Below are positions 33,529-40,512 of a stretch of DNA of 64,000 bases, piece by piece (the stretch's first letter is position 1; each line of letters begins with the position of its first letter). Both the position numbers and the translations under genes were made by a program. The stretch is taken from assembly GCA_944325785.1 (NCBI GenBank), contig CALVBN010000004.1:62001-126000 (forward strand), written 5' to 3'. Under the pieces are notes generated by a model, which was given only the letters and a program-made list of their open reading frames with translations, made no database searches and had not been told where the DNA came from. The DNA is from Candidatus Gastranaerophilales bacterium (GTDB taxonomy: Bacteria; Cyanobacteriota; Vampirovibrionia; Gastranaerophilales; Gastranaerophilaceae).

Positions 33529-34071
33529 TTACAAGCTGAATTCCATATTAAATCTGGAATTTATATTTTCTTTCACTCCTATATACTTCATCGTAGCGAT
33601 TACGGTAGACTGATTGAACAGCCACTGCAAAAACGACAAATCCTTCGATTTTTGATAATAATGATATCCAAATGTTTTTCTCAAAGACGCAATAGAAATG
33701 TTGTTTAATTTAAGCGCATTGCACACTTCCTTGAACTGTGTATAAACAGCAGTCCTCTCCATTCTTCTGCCTCTTATGGATACAAAAAGCGGTGAACTTA
33801 TATCAGCATCTTTGGATACAAGTTTTATTAATTCGCGTATCTCTTTATTCAACGGAATTTTTTTCTTAATTCCGGCATCGCATTGTTTTACAATTATATA
33901 TTTTTTATTTTTTACATCTTCTATATTTAAGTTTAAAATCTCATTAATCTTTAAACCGGTATTTATTGCGAGCAGAAAAAATAAAAGGTTGCGGAAATCC
34001 TTCTGCTCCTCATAATATCTCTTAATCAATTGAATTGTTGTAATGTCTTTAATAGGAAAGTCTTTTGTCAC
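33529..34071 (-). CDS. Degenerate tyrosine-recombinase-like protein
   Basis: A 180-residue protein that matches only the catalytic half of phage-integrase family recombinases. Landmarks: Asn-Thr-Gly-Leu-Lys-Ile-Asn-Glu-Ile (the first catalytic Arg is Lys), Val-Lys (beta-turn Lys kept), Ala-Ser-Leu-Arg-Lys-Thr-Phe-Gly (second Arg kept, preceding His is Ala), Phe-Asn-Gln-Ser-Thr (third-box His is Gln), and Met-Lys-Tyr-Ile-Gly (Tyr kept). The N-terminal arm-binding domain is absent. It starts with GTG; an in-frame stop lies eight codons upstream. It is first in the polysaccharide operon, next to the inverted repeats 34110-34326. It may invert that segment or may have become a DNA-binding regulator. 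Confidence 0.75.
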   Translation of the reverse strand: MTKDFPIKDITTIQLIKRYYEEQKDFRNLLFFLLAINTGLKINEILNLNIEDVKNKKYIIVKQCDAGIKKKIPLNKEIRELIKLVSKDADISSPLFVSIRGRRMERTAVYTQFKEVCNALKLNNISIASLRKTFGYHYYQKSKDLSFLQWLFNQSTVIATMKYIGVKENINSRFNMEFSL

Positions 34072-34109
34072 ACCGTCCGCCGATTCCGATATTTAAACCC
34101 GTTCTTTTT

Positions 34110-34142
34110 AAAATCTTGCACCATTTTGATTAAAATGATGCA
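34110..34142. repeat. Left 33-bp inverted repeat flanking the polysaccharide promoter
   Basis: Exact reverse complement of 34294-34326. Each copy is itself a near-palindrome, GCACCATTTT-GATT-AAAATGATGC, i.e. two 10-bp arms (one mismatch) around a 4-bp centre, the form of a tyrosine-recombinase core site. Confidence 0.85.
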
Positions 34143-34157
34143 TGAATATTTTTCTCA

Positions 34158-34185
34158 ATCATAGCATGTAATACATAATATGCAA
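34158..34185 (-). promoter_or_regulatory. Candidate promoter of the polysaccharide operon inside the inverted repeats
   Basis: Read on the minus strand: TTGCAT (34185-34180), a 16-bp spacer and TATGAT (34163-34158), pointing to the recombinase-like gene and rfbF. A second inverted repeat GGCTATTTT/AAAATAGCC (34221-34264) and two AACCGG boxes lie upstream and could bind a regulator. Confidence 0.5.
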
Positions 34186-34293
34186 TAGTTTATGTAAAAA
34201 ATGTTAAAAATAGGATAACCGGCTATTTTATAAAAATAAAAATAACCGGTTTTTGAAAATAGCCATGCCCATTGATTTATACCATTTACCCCT

Positions 34294-34326
34294 TGCATCA
34301 TTTTAATCAAAATGGTGCAAGATTTT
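34294..34326. repeat. Right 33-bp inverted repeat
   Basis: Exact reverse complement of 34110-34142 with 151 bp between them. On the plus strand this copy is followed by further T, so it could also work as a terminator hairpin in that direction. Confidence 0.85.
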
Positions 34327-34352
34327 TTTATGGGGTAAATTTTAATAATATA

Positions 34353-35246
34353 TTATATTATTGTAACTTGTATTTCGCCGACTATCTGTCCGTGTATGGT
34401 TTTAATTTTATTATCCAATTCTACCCTGCCCCAGCCAAGGCGGTTGATTAATTCAAAAACAGCATATCTGCGCGCTTCCATAGAACAGTCATTAATTTTT
34501 ACTGCAAACCCGTCTTTTTCTTTTATATTAAATACGATGCACAACCCGCCGGCTCCGACTTTTGCAATAATATTTTCGGTTTTTTCTATAATTTCCGTAT
34601 CTGTCCTGTTTTCTCCGCCGTATATGTATGGATTATGCAGGATTGAGTTTATAATTTCCGGATAATTAAGGAGGTTTTTATAGCCCTTCAGCATATTATA
34701 TAAAGGCATGCTCATAATAGGAACACCGCACCCGTCAGTTGTCACGGGATAAGCTTTTTCAAGCCCGCACATTTCGGTTATCTTTTTCTTTATCGCAATT
34801 TGAAGCGGATGTTCCGGTTTGTAATATGTTTCCATGTCCCAGCCCTGCGTCTTGCAGATTACTAAAAAGCCTATATGTTTGCCGGAACAATTGTTATGAA
34901 TGGCTGACGGCATTTCGTTATTCAAAAGCATTTTGTCCTGCATGCTCCGCGCAAGAGGAGCATGTACACCGCATTTTAGCAAATTTTCATCTATATCGAA
35001 TTTCTTGAGAATTTTCCGCGCTGTCTTAATATGGCACTCTTCGCCGGCATGAGATCCGCAGACAAGCGCAAGTTCGTCTTCTTCCAGATGAATATTATAA
35101 TCAATCAAAAGAGATGCCTGCAGAGGTTTTGCGCAGGAGCGAAGATAGAAAGGCGGAGTTTCATACGGTTTAGAATACTGCACAAACAGCCCTTCATGCA
35201 CTTCTTCAGCCAGTCCGTCCCTTATGTATTCAACCCGCAGGTTCAA
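34353..35246 (-). CDS. Asparaginase II family protein
   Basis: A 297-residue protein of the Asparaginase_II family (Rhizobium AnsA-type), distinct from the common bacterial type I/II enzymes. Recognisable blocks: Ser-Cys-Ala-Lys-Pro-Leu-Gln-Ala near residue 37, Ser-His-Ala-Gly-Glu near 66, and Asn-Asn-Cys-Ser-Gly-Lys-His near 118, which hold the Ser/Lys/Cys active-site residues. It hydrolyses asparagine to aspartate and ammonia. It lies 3 bp downstream of the following gene and is probably co-transcribed with it. Confidence 0.85.
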   Translation of the reverse strand: MNLRVEYIRDGLAEEVHEGLFVQYSKPYETPPFYLRSCAKPLQASLLIDYNIHLEEDELALVCGSHAGEECHIKTARKILKKFDIDENLLKCGVHAPLARSMQDKMLLNNEMPSAIHNNCSGKHIGFLVICKTQGWDMETYYKPEHPLQIAIKKKITEMCGLEKAYPVTTDGCGVPIMSMPLYNMLKGYKNLLNYPEIINSILHNPYIYGGENRTDTEIIEKTENIIAKVGAGGLCIVFNIKEKDGFAVKINDCSMEARRYAVFELINRLGWGRVELDNKIKTIHGQIVGEIQVTII

Positions 35247-35249
35247 AAT

Positions 35250-36005
35250 CTACTGTTCCTCTTCTTTATGGTCTTTGATAAACGTAAGAAGAGCGTCCAT
35301 TTTTTGTCTTAAGATTTCATTTTCTTCTTTCAAACGTGTATTTTCAACGCGGATATCATAACTTTCTTTTTCCAGAGCAAGTGTGGGAATATCATCCGGA
35401 TTAAGAGAAAATCTCTTTCCGGCTTCTTCTTTCATAAAGATAATACTTTTTACGTCTTTTTCGCGGACAAAGCCCATCTGAACCATGAGTTCCGCAATAA
35501 ATACGTGTTTGCCGGATTCATTCATTTCCTGCTGTTTATTCAATACTTCGTCCAGCTGTTCAATCGTCATTTTGCCCGCGCGGATAAAATATTCGCCTGT
35601 ACGGTATTTTCCGGCAATAAATCCTGCAATAGCGCTAATCAGATTAGGAACTTCGTTTGAGAAAAAGCCGGAAGTTTTGCAGAAAGTAAAAGCTTTAGCA
35701 ACTTCTTCCAGAGTAAAATTATTTTCTATAGCAATTTCAATCAGCGACATACCTTTTGAACATGAATTCAAGAAAGAATATATGCTTTCATCAAATTTTG
35801 ACTCTTTTGTTAAAAGCTCATTCTGCCCCAAATCAGACAGGACAGGTTTATAAATGTGGAAAAGTTCGCCTTCCTGTACATCAAGGAATTCATTACTTAA
35901 ATAATTAGTCAAATCATTAGAAAGATTTAAGAATATAGTCTGCTTAATCCATAATGGGAATGAAAGCATTTTTTCCATAAAGTCTATAAATAAGCTCTTA
36001 CTCAT
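35250..36005 (-). CDS. Hypothetical protein with C-terminal coiled coil
   Basis: A 251-residue soluble protein. Residues about 135-195 contain a pair of Gly-x-x-hydrophobic...Gln-Leu repeats (Tyr-Phe-Ile-Arg-Ala-Gly-Lys-Met-Thr-Ile-Glu-Gln-Leu; Met-Val-Gln-Met-Gly-Phe-Val) reminiscent of the GspE N-terminal domain of secretion and pilus ATPases. The last 35 residues form a short coiled coil. Function unknown; the domain resemblance is tentative. GAAGGG precedes the ATG. Confidence 0.6.
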   Translation of the reverse strand: MSKSLFIDFMEKMLSFPLWIKQTIFLNLSNDLTNYLSNEFLDVQEGELFHIYKPVLSDLGQNELLTKESKFDESIYSFLNSCSKGMSLIEIAIENNFTLEEVAKAFTFCKTSGFFSNEVPNLISAIAGFIAGKYRTGEYFIRAGKMTIEQLDEVLNKQQEMNESGKHVFIAELMVQMGFVREKDVKSIIFMKEEAGKRFSLNPDDIPTLALEKESYDIRVENTRLKEENEILRQKMDALLTFIKDHKEEEQ

Positions 36006-36094
36006 GAATATACCCTTCTTTTATATGATGTCTTTAGTACAATTATATCATAATATAATAAAAGTGTTAACATTTGTAAAGGAAGCTTCATAAA

Positions 36095-36562
36095 ATGGGC
36101 ATGGATGGTTTATCATTTGCGAATACCGGTGCCGTTAAGGAATCAACCTCTGCAGAATACGCCAGCAAGACAGAGCAGGCAATACAGGCTGACTCTGCGA
36201 ATTTTTCACGCCAGGTGCAGGGGCTTGGAGCAAATCAGCGGGTACGGGCAAAGGAAGATGATGAAGGTTCAAGCAGAAGAAAACCGCCTGATGAAAAAAA
36301 GCAGAATGATGAAACCTTTCAAGACGGACTTGTAGAGGACGCTCCGCTGGAATCTGCCGAAGAAGAAGATTCTACTGCCGAAGAAGACATTGAAAATCCC
36401 AGCAAAGATTTTTATGTTAAATTAAATGTAAAAGATGATATAATAGAATTATATGACAGTGCAACCGACAGGTTGATAGAAACAATTTCCGGAAACGAAC
36501 TTGGGGAATTAGTTCAAAAATTAAATATGGCATCCGGAATATTTATAAATAAGAAGGTATAG
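36095..36562 (+). CDS. FlaG-like flagellar protein
   Basis: A 155-residue protein with a long charged, low-complexity N-terminal half (many Glu, Asp, Lys) and a C-terminal 55-residue domain (Phe-Tyr-Val-Lys-Leu-Asn-Val...Ser-Ala-Thr-Asp-Arg-Leu-Ile-Glu-Thr-Ile) like the FlaG family. FlaG proteins influence filament length. The fliS gene follows after 5 bp, which supports the call. AAGGAAG precedes the ATG. Confidence 0.65.
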   Translation: MGMDGLSFANTGAVKESTSAEYASKTEQAIQADSANFSRQVQGLGANQRVRAKEDDEGSSRRKPPDEKKQNDETFQDGLVEDAPLESAEEEDSTAEEDIENPSKDFYVKLNVKDDIIELYDSATDRLIETISGNELGELVQKLNMASGIFINKKV

Positions 36563-36567
36563 ATTAA

Positions 36568-37050
36568 ATGCCGCCAGTGAATCCATACAGCAAGTACATA
36601 AAACAATATCAAGCAAACAATGTTAATACCGCGACGCCTGAAAAGCTTATGATAATGCTTTTTGACGGAGCATTGCAATTCTTGCAGAAAGCCAAAAACG
36701 CAATAGCCGAAAATAATCTGCAGGAACGCTCGCAAAATATCGACGGCGCAAGAAAAATACTCAGAGAACTGATGCGTACGATAGATTTGGAGCATGGCAA
36801 TGATGTTTCTAAAAAGCTTTTCAAACTGTATAACAGAATGGCTATGAATCTGATTAAAGCGAATGTACAACGGAATGTAGAAAAAATAGATGAAGTAATT
36901 ACGGATTTAACAAATATACGCTGGGGATTTCAAAAAGCAATTGAAATCCAAAATGGTGTAATTACTGTTGAAGAAGCCATGAAAGAACAAGGACAGGCAG
37001 GAGCAATTGAGCATCCGGCTTTAAAGGAGGACAGCGGTAATGCAGGATGA
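36568..37050 (+). CDS. fliS: Flagellar export chaperone FliS
   Basis: A 160-residue helical protein starting with Asn-Pro-Tyr-Ser-Lys-Tyr, then Ala-Thr-Pro-Glu-Lys-Leu-Met-Ile-Met-Leu-Phe-Asp-Gly, the FliS hallmark. It caps the C-terminus of flagellin in the cytoplasm before export. It sits between FlaG-like and FliT-like genes, overlapping the latter by 11 bases. Confidence 0.92.
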   Translation: MPPVNPYSKYIKQYQANNVNTATPEKLMIMLFDGALQFLQKAKNAIAENNLQERSQNIDGARKILRELMRTIDLEHGNDVSKKLFKLYNRMAMNLIKANVQRNVEKIDEVITDLTNIRWGFQKAIEIQNGVITVEEAMKEQGQAGAIEHPALKEDSGNAG

Positions 37051-37420
37051 AAAACAATATGAACAGCTCATGCTCCAGTATTCTCAGCTTTTAAACGGTT
37101 CTGAGGATATTTCGCGCATGATTGATAACGAAGATTATGACAGTGCTATAACCATGATTAAGAATAGAGGACAGCTCTTCCTAAGCTGCAAGTGCATGCG
37201 TAAATATCTCGAACTGACGCCCGTTCAGCAGAAAGAACTTGACGACATGCTCGATAAGCTTAGAGAGGCTGAACTTGCGAATATTAAAAAGCTTGAAAAA
37301 AGCATGGAAAATGTTCAGCTGGAGCTAAAACGCTCTCAAAAATCTCAAAAATTACAGCAGGCTTATGAAATTAATCCAGATTTAAAAGGAAGCATTGTAA
37401 ATATTCAAGACAGCATATAA
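37040..37420 (+). CDS. FliT-like flagellar chaperone
   Basis: A 126-residue, all-helical, charged protein. Sequence similarity to FliT is weak by eye, but size, helical make-up, and place directly after fliS (11-base overlap, AAAGGAGG just before the start) are those of fliT, the chaperone for the filament cap protein FliD. A weak inverted repeat AACCCT/AGGGTT follows the stop, and a stronger terminator lies at 37501-37540. Confidence 0.65.
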   Translation: MQDEKQYEQLMLQYSQLLNGSEDISRMIDNEDYDSAITMIKNRGQLFLSCKCMRKYLELTPVQQKELDDMLDKLREAELANIKKLEKSMENVQLELKRSQKSQKLQQAYEINPDLKGSIVNIQDSI

Positions 37421-37500
37421 CCCTTGCAATAACAGGGTTTTAGCTATGATGGGAAACTGTGTTTTTACATCATATTTTGTGCTTCCAGCTTGTAATGCAG

Positions 37501-37540
37501 AAAAAGCAAGTATTTTAAAGAAAAAAGTACTTGCTTTTTT
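37501..37540 (+). terminator. Terminator of the flaG-fliS-fliT unit
   Basis: AAAAAGCAAGTA (37501-37512) pairs with TACTTGCTTTTT; the descending arm ends in a T-run. Confidence 0.8.
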
Positions 37541-37590
37541 AAATGGAGTCTGTATAATGGAATTTGTAAATAGAAGAAAGGAGTTTTATA

Positions 37591-37869
37591 ATGAACAAAG
37601 AAGAATTAGTACAAGAAATCGCAAAGAAATCAAAAGTTACTCAAAAAGAAGCTAACGAAGTATTATCAGCTTTAATTGACACTGTACAAAAAACAGTTTC
37701 TAAAGGTAAAAAAGTAACTTTAGTAGGTTTCGGTACATTCGAACCACGCAAGAGAGCAGCTAGAAACGGCAGAAACCCACAAACTGGTAAGGAAATCAAA
37801 ATCCCTGCTAAGACAGTTCCTGTATTCTCAGCTGGTAAGAAATTCAAAGAAGTTGTTAACGGCAAATAG
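37591..37869 (+). CDS. HU-type DNA-binding protein
   Basis: A 92-residue nucleoid protein with the HU/IHF pattern: helical N-terminal half, then Gly-Phe-Gly-Thr-Phe-Glu-Pro-Arg-Lys-Arg-Ala and the DNA-wrapping arm Arg-Asn-Pro-Gln-Thr-Gly-Lys. It compacts and bends DNA and may aid site-specific recombination. Codons are strongly biased, as in a highly expressed gene. AGAAAGGAG precedes the ATG and a terminator follows. Confidence 0.95.
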   Translation: MNKEELVQEIAKKSKVTQKEANEVLSALIDTVQKTVSKGKKVTLVGFGTFEPRKRAARNGRNPQTGKEIKIPAKTVPVFSAGKKFKEVVNGK

Positions 37870-37891
37870 TTAATAATTTAAGTTTTGAATA

Positions 37892-37919
37892 AAGGGCGCA
37901 AGATAAATCTTGCGCCCTT
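37892..37919 (+). terminator. Terminator of the HU gene
   Basis: AAGGGCGCAAGA (37892-37903), TAAA loop, TCTTGCGCCCTT (37908-37919), followed by ATTTTAT. Confidence 0.9.
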
Positions 37920-37969
37920 ATTTTATATCTGTTATTATTAATTTATTAACCGGACAGGGGAAAAGATTA

Positions 37970-39019
37970 ATGTCACAAACAGAGCTTCCGCGTCAGATTA
38001 CTGTAGCGGAAATGGCACCGCATGTCCATCATTTCGGGATAGGTGAAAATAAAGTCAATAAAATTTCTGAGTGGTTAATCAGCTGGATTGAAAATTCGAT
38101 TAAATCCGGCAGGATTAAGCCATTAGACTTGCTGCCTTCAAAGGGAGCCCTTGCATTTCATATCGGGGTCAGCATCGGCACCATGCAGAATGTTTTCCGC
38201 TACGTAGAAGACTGCGGGTATGTGGAATCAAAACAGAGAATAGGGACTTATATAAAAAATCCGGATGATAAAAGCATGCCGGCAAAACTTACCTCTAAAC
38301 GCGAAATGGCGGTTTGGCTTATAAAAAAACACCTTATAGAAGAGAATTACCAGAAAGGCGATTGCCTTATTTCAACAAGAAAGCTCGCCGCATTAACGGG
38401 CATGTCCGGAGCTACAATACGCATGGCGGTAAACAGTCTGGTTTCAGAAAAAATTTTAAAAAAAATAAATAAAGTTTTTGTTGTTGAATGTTTAGATTTT
38501 ACAGCCGGAGATATACAGCCCAAAACTCTTGTAGAAAAAACTGCAGATAGGATAAAACTTTTTATTGAGAGTAATTTAAAGGATGGCAGCCGGCTTCCTT
38601 CCAATACGGAACTTGCCTCGCAGTTTAATGTAAGTGTTAAAACCATACACGATGCAGTGAAACTGCTTGTCAAAGACGGACTTTTATACTCACGCAGAGG
38701 ACGCTACGGCACTATTGTAGTAAGCGCCGGCGCTCCGGAAGATTTATATTATTACGAACGGGTTGAATTGAAGCTGAAACATTATATCTCCGAAAATTGC
38801 GAACTCGGCTCAAAATTACCGCCGATTTCAGAACTTGCAGGAATATTTGAAGTCAGCGCCAAAACCGTAAAAAAAGCGTTGGACAACCTTGCAGAAGACG
38901 GCTATTTGCGATTTTCGCGCGGAAGATACGGCGGGACATTTGTAACAGACATTCCTCAAGATGTTAACAAAGCATATAAATGGCTGGCTTTGAGTTCCGA
39001 TTATGTTTCAAATACTTGA
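37970..39019 (+). CDS. Regulator with tandem GntR-type winged-helix domains
   Basis: A 349-residue protein built from repeated GntR-like winged helices. Units are visible around residues 30-105 (Leu-Pro-Ser-Lys-Gly-Ala-Leu-Ala...), 110-185 (Ile-Ser-Thr-Arg-Lys-Leu-Ala), 190-260 (Leu-Pro-Ser-Asn-Thr-Glu-Leu-Ala) and 265-335 (Leu-Pro-Pro-Ile-Ser-Glu-Leu-Ala), the last two ending in near-identical Arg-Gly-Arg-Tyr-Gly wings. There is no effector-binding or aminotransferase domain. It probably binds an extended repeated operator. Start chosen at ATG 37970 after AGGGG, not an earlier in-frame ATG inside the terminator. Confidence 0.75.
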   Translation: MSQTELPRQITVAEMAPHVHHFGIGENKVNKISEWLISWIENSIKSGRIKPLDLLPSKGALAFHIGVSIGTMQNVFRYVEDCGYVESKQRIGTYIKNPDDKSMPAKLTSKREMAVWLIKKHLIEENYQKGDCLISTRKLAALTGMSGATIRMAVNSLVSEKILKKINKVFVVECLDFTAGDIQPKTLVEKTADRIKLFIESNLKDGSRLPSNTELASQFNVSVKTIHDAVKLLVKDGLLYSRRGRYGTIVVSAGAPEDLYYYERVELKLKHYISENCELGSKLPPISELAGIFEVSAKTVKKALDNLAEDGYLRFSRGRYGGTFVTDIPQDVNKAYKWLALSSDYVSNT

Positions 39020-39073
39020 AAATTAACAAGAGCATGATATTATAAATAATGTAAAAATAATAAAAGGAGAATA

Positions 39074-39625
39074 ATTATCGCTAACGAAGACAGAAGCCCA
39101 AATAAAGGTACGGGCAAGGACAAGGCTCTATTAAATGAAAGGATCAGAGCAAAGGAAGTAAGATTAATTGATGAAAATGGCAATAACCACGGTATAGTCC
39201 CAACATCTCAAGCATTAAGAATGGCTGAAGAAGCAGATTTGGATTTATTGGTAATCAGCCCTAACCAGGCTCCGCCGGTTGCAAAAATATTAAATTACGG
39301 AAAATATAAGTACGAACTTGAGAAAAAAGCAAAAGAAGCTAAGAAAAAACAACATGTTATTGATATTAAAGAAGTTAAAGTTCGTTATAAAATTGACACC
39401 CATGACTACGAAGTGCGCTTGAAAAATATAAGAAAATTCATTTCTCAAGGCAATAAAGTAAAAATTGTTGTAATGCTCCGCGGACGCGAAATGCAGCATT
39501 CATCTCTTGCAATAGAACTTGCAAACAGATTTATAGCAGATCTTGCAAATGATCCTGTTGTAGTAGAAAAGAAACCTTTAGTAGAAGGCAGAAACGTAAC
39601 CGCCTGGCTTGCACCTCAAAATTAG
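39074..39625 (+). CDS. infC: Translation initiation factor IF-3, non-AUG start
   Basis: The protein is IF-3: an N-terminal domain with Asn-Glu-Arg-Ile-Arg-Ala-Lys-Glu-Val-Arg-Leu-Ile, a Lys-rich linker, and a C-terminal domain with Glu-Val-Lys-Val-Arg. The frame reaches back past any ATG, GTG or TTG to ATT (39074) or ATC (39077), directly behind AAAAGGAGA. IF-3 genes classically use AUU or AUC so that IF-3 represses its own translation; the better Shine-Dalgarno spacing favours ATC, precedent favours ATT. Starting at the later GTG near 39221 would remove the N-domain. Confidence 0.93.
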   Translation: MIANEDRSPNKGTGKDKALLNERIRAKEVRLIDENGNNHGIVPTSQALRMAEEADLDLLVISPNQAPPVAKILNYGKYKYELEKKAKEAKKKQHVIDIKEVKVRYKIDTHDYEVRLKNIRKFISQGNKVKIVVMLRGREMQHSSLAIELANRFIADLANDPVVVEKKPLVEGRNVTAWLAPQN

Positions 39626-39727
39626 GGGCAGGGAGTCAAGCTTGAAGCCACAAGGAATAAATTTCAAGCTATAAAAACAGCCGAATAATTAAACACTTGA
39701 TTATAAATATTTAGCAGGTAGAATAGT

Positions 39728-39750
39728 TTTATGGCTCAGCGCCATAAAAA
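39728..39750. repeat. Palindrome between infC and the tRNA-Phe array
   Basis: TTTTATGGC-TCAGC-GCCATAAAA, a perfect 9-bp stem. It could end infC transcription, although no T-run follows on the plus strand. The stretch 39626-39727 otherwise shows nothing recognisable. Confidence 0.45.
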
Positions 39751-39772
39751 CTGAAAATATCAAATAGAATAT

Positions 39773-39958
39773 GCCGCAATAGCTCCCCTGTGGAGCCGAG
39801 AGGCGAAACATATAGAGAAAATGTAGAGCTTACTCTACCAACTCTATGAAAATTGAATAGAATATGCCGCAATAGCTCCCCTGTGGAGCCGAGAGGCGAA
39901 ACATATAGAGAAAATGTAGAGCTTGCTCTACCAACTCTATGAAAATTGAATAGAATAT
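39773..39958 (+). repeat. Tandem 93-bp array attached to the 5' end of tRNA-Phe
   Basis: Two nearly identical units, 39773-39865 and 39866-39958. Each begins GCCGCAATAGCTC (tRNA nt 1-13), then departs with CCCTGTGGA, a GCC-GAGA-GGC hairpin, GAAA, a CAT/ATG stem, TA, GAGCT, and then GCTCTACCAACT, the reverse complement of tRNA nt 14-25 (one unit has ACTCTACCAACT), followed by an AT-rich spacer. The 5' AGCTC pairs with GAGCT, so the fold resembles a type I hammerhead ribozyme with a core change and two extra C. The design parallels the tRNA-Leu array at 4817-5396. Confidence 0.85.
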
Positions 39959-40031
39959 GCCGCAATAGCTCAGTTGGTAGAGCAAGGGACTGAAAATCCC
40001 TGTGTCCTTGGTTCAATTCCGAGTTGCGGCA
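39959..40031 (+). tRNA. tRNA-Phe (anticodon GAA)
   Basis: 73 nt with acceptor stem GCCGCAA/TTGCGGC and discriminator A, D-stem GCTC/GAGC around AGTTGGTA, anticodon stem AGGGA/TCCCT around CTGAAAA (anticodon GAA), and T-loop TTCAATT. No CCA is encoded. A T-run directly follows as terminator. Confidence 0.95.
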
Positions 40032-40132
40032 TATTTTTTATTATAAAATAAAACCGCAGGACGCAATCCTTTGCACCATTTACAACTAATAATAGAATAT
40101 TTTGGTGCTAAAAATTGCACCTTACGGTTTTT

Positions 40133-40238
40133 GTGACTCGTGAGCCGTGGTTCGTGAATCGAGGTTAAAAAAATGATATGAGTAGACAAGGCTCTATTGA
40201 AGAAATTCTATAACCACAAGTCACGGCTCACGAGTCAC
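40133..40238. mobile_element. MITE-like element, copy C
   Basis: 106 bp with perfect 17-bp inverted ends GTGACTCGTGAGCCGTG; internal core as in copy A (GAATCGAGG..., ATGATATGAGTA). Just before it, at 40104-40121, is a degenerate GGTGC...GCACC palindrome. Confidence 0.75.
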
Positions 40239-40256
40239 GATGCACATAGCAAGTTT

Positions 40257-40405
40257 GTAGGGTGGGTAAAGCCTCTTCAAATGCGTGATTGTAAGTTATT
40301 TTGAGCGTTGCGTACCCACCGTTTTTGATTTTGGTTTTGGTGGGTACGTCATGCATAGTTAAATGTAAACTTTTTCCTGTTTTAATGCAACTTTACCCAC
40401 CCTAC
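40257..40405. mobile_element. Second type of palindromic element (GTAGGGTGGGTAAAG ends)
   Basis: 149 bp with perfect 15-bp inverted ends (40257-40271 and 40391-40405) and an internal 10-bp inverted repeat CGTACCCACC/GGTGGGTACG (40311-40348). No coding capacity. Unrelated in sequence to the GACTCGTGA family. The stretch 40406-40512 holds only the dedA promoter region. Confidence 0.7.
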
Positions 40406-40512
40406 ATTACTAATTGTGTTACATTAGAATACAAAAATCCGGTAACATCTATTACTTTTACTTTCTTTTCCGGTTATTTTTGATATGATAATAAAGGAAA
40501 AGGGAGACTTTT

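Noticed and set aside
34110-34326. Simple pair of transcription terminators
   Set aside because: Not fully excluded, but only the right copy has a T-run and only on the plus strand, where no gene ends; perfect 33-bp identity is more than a terminator needs.
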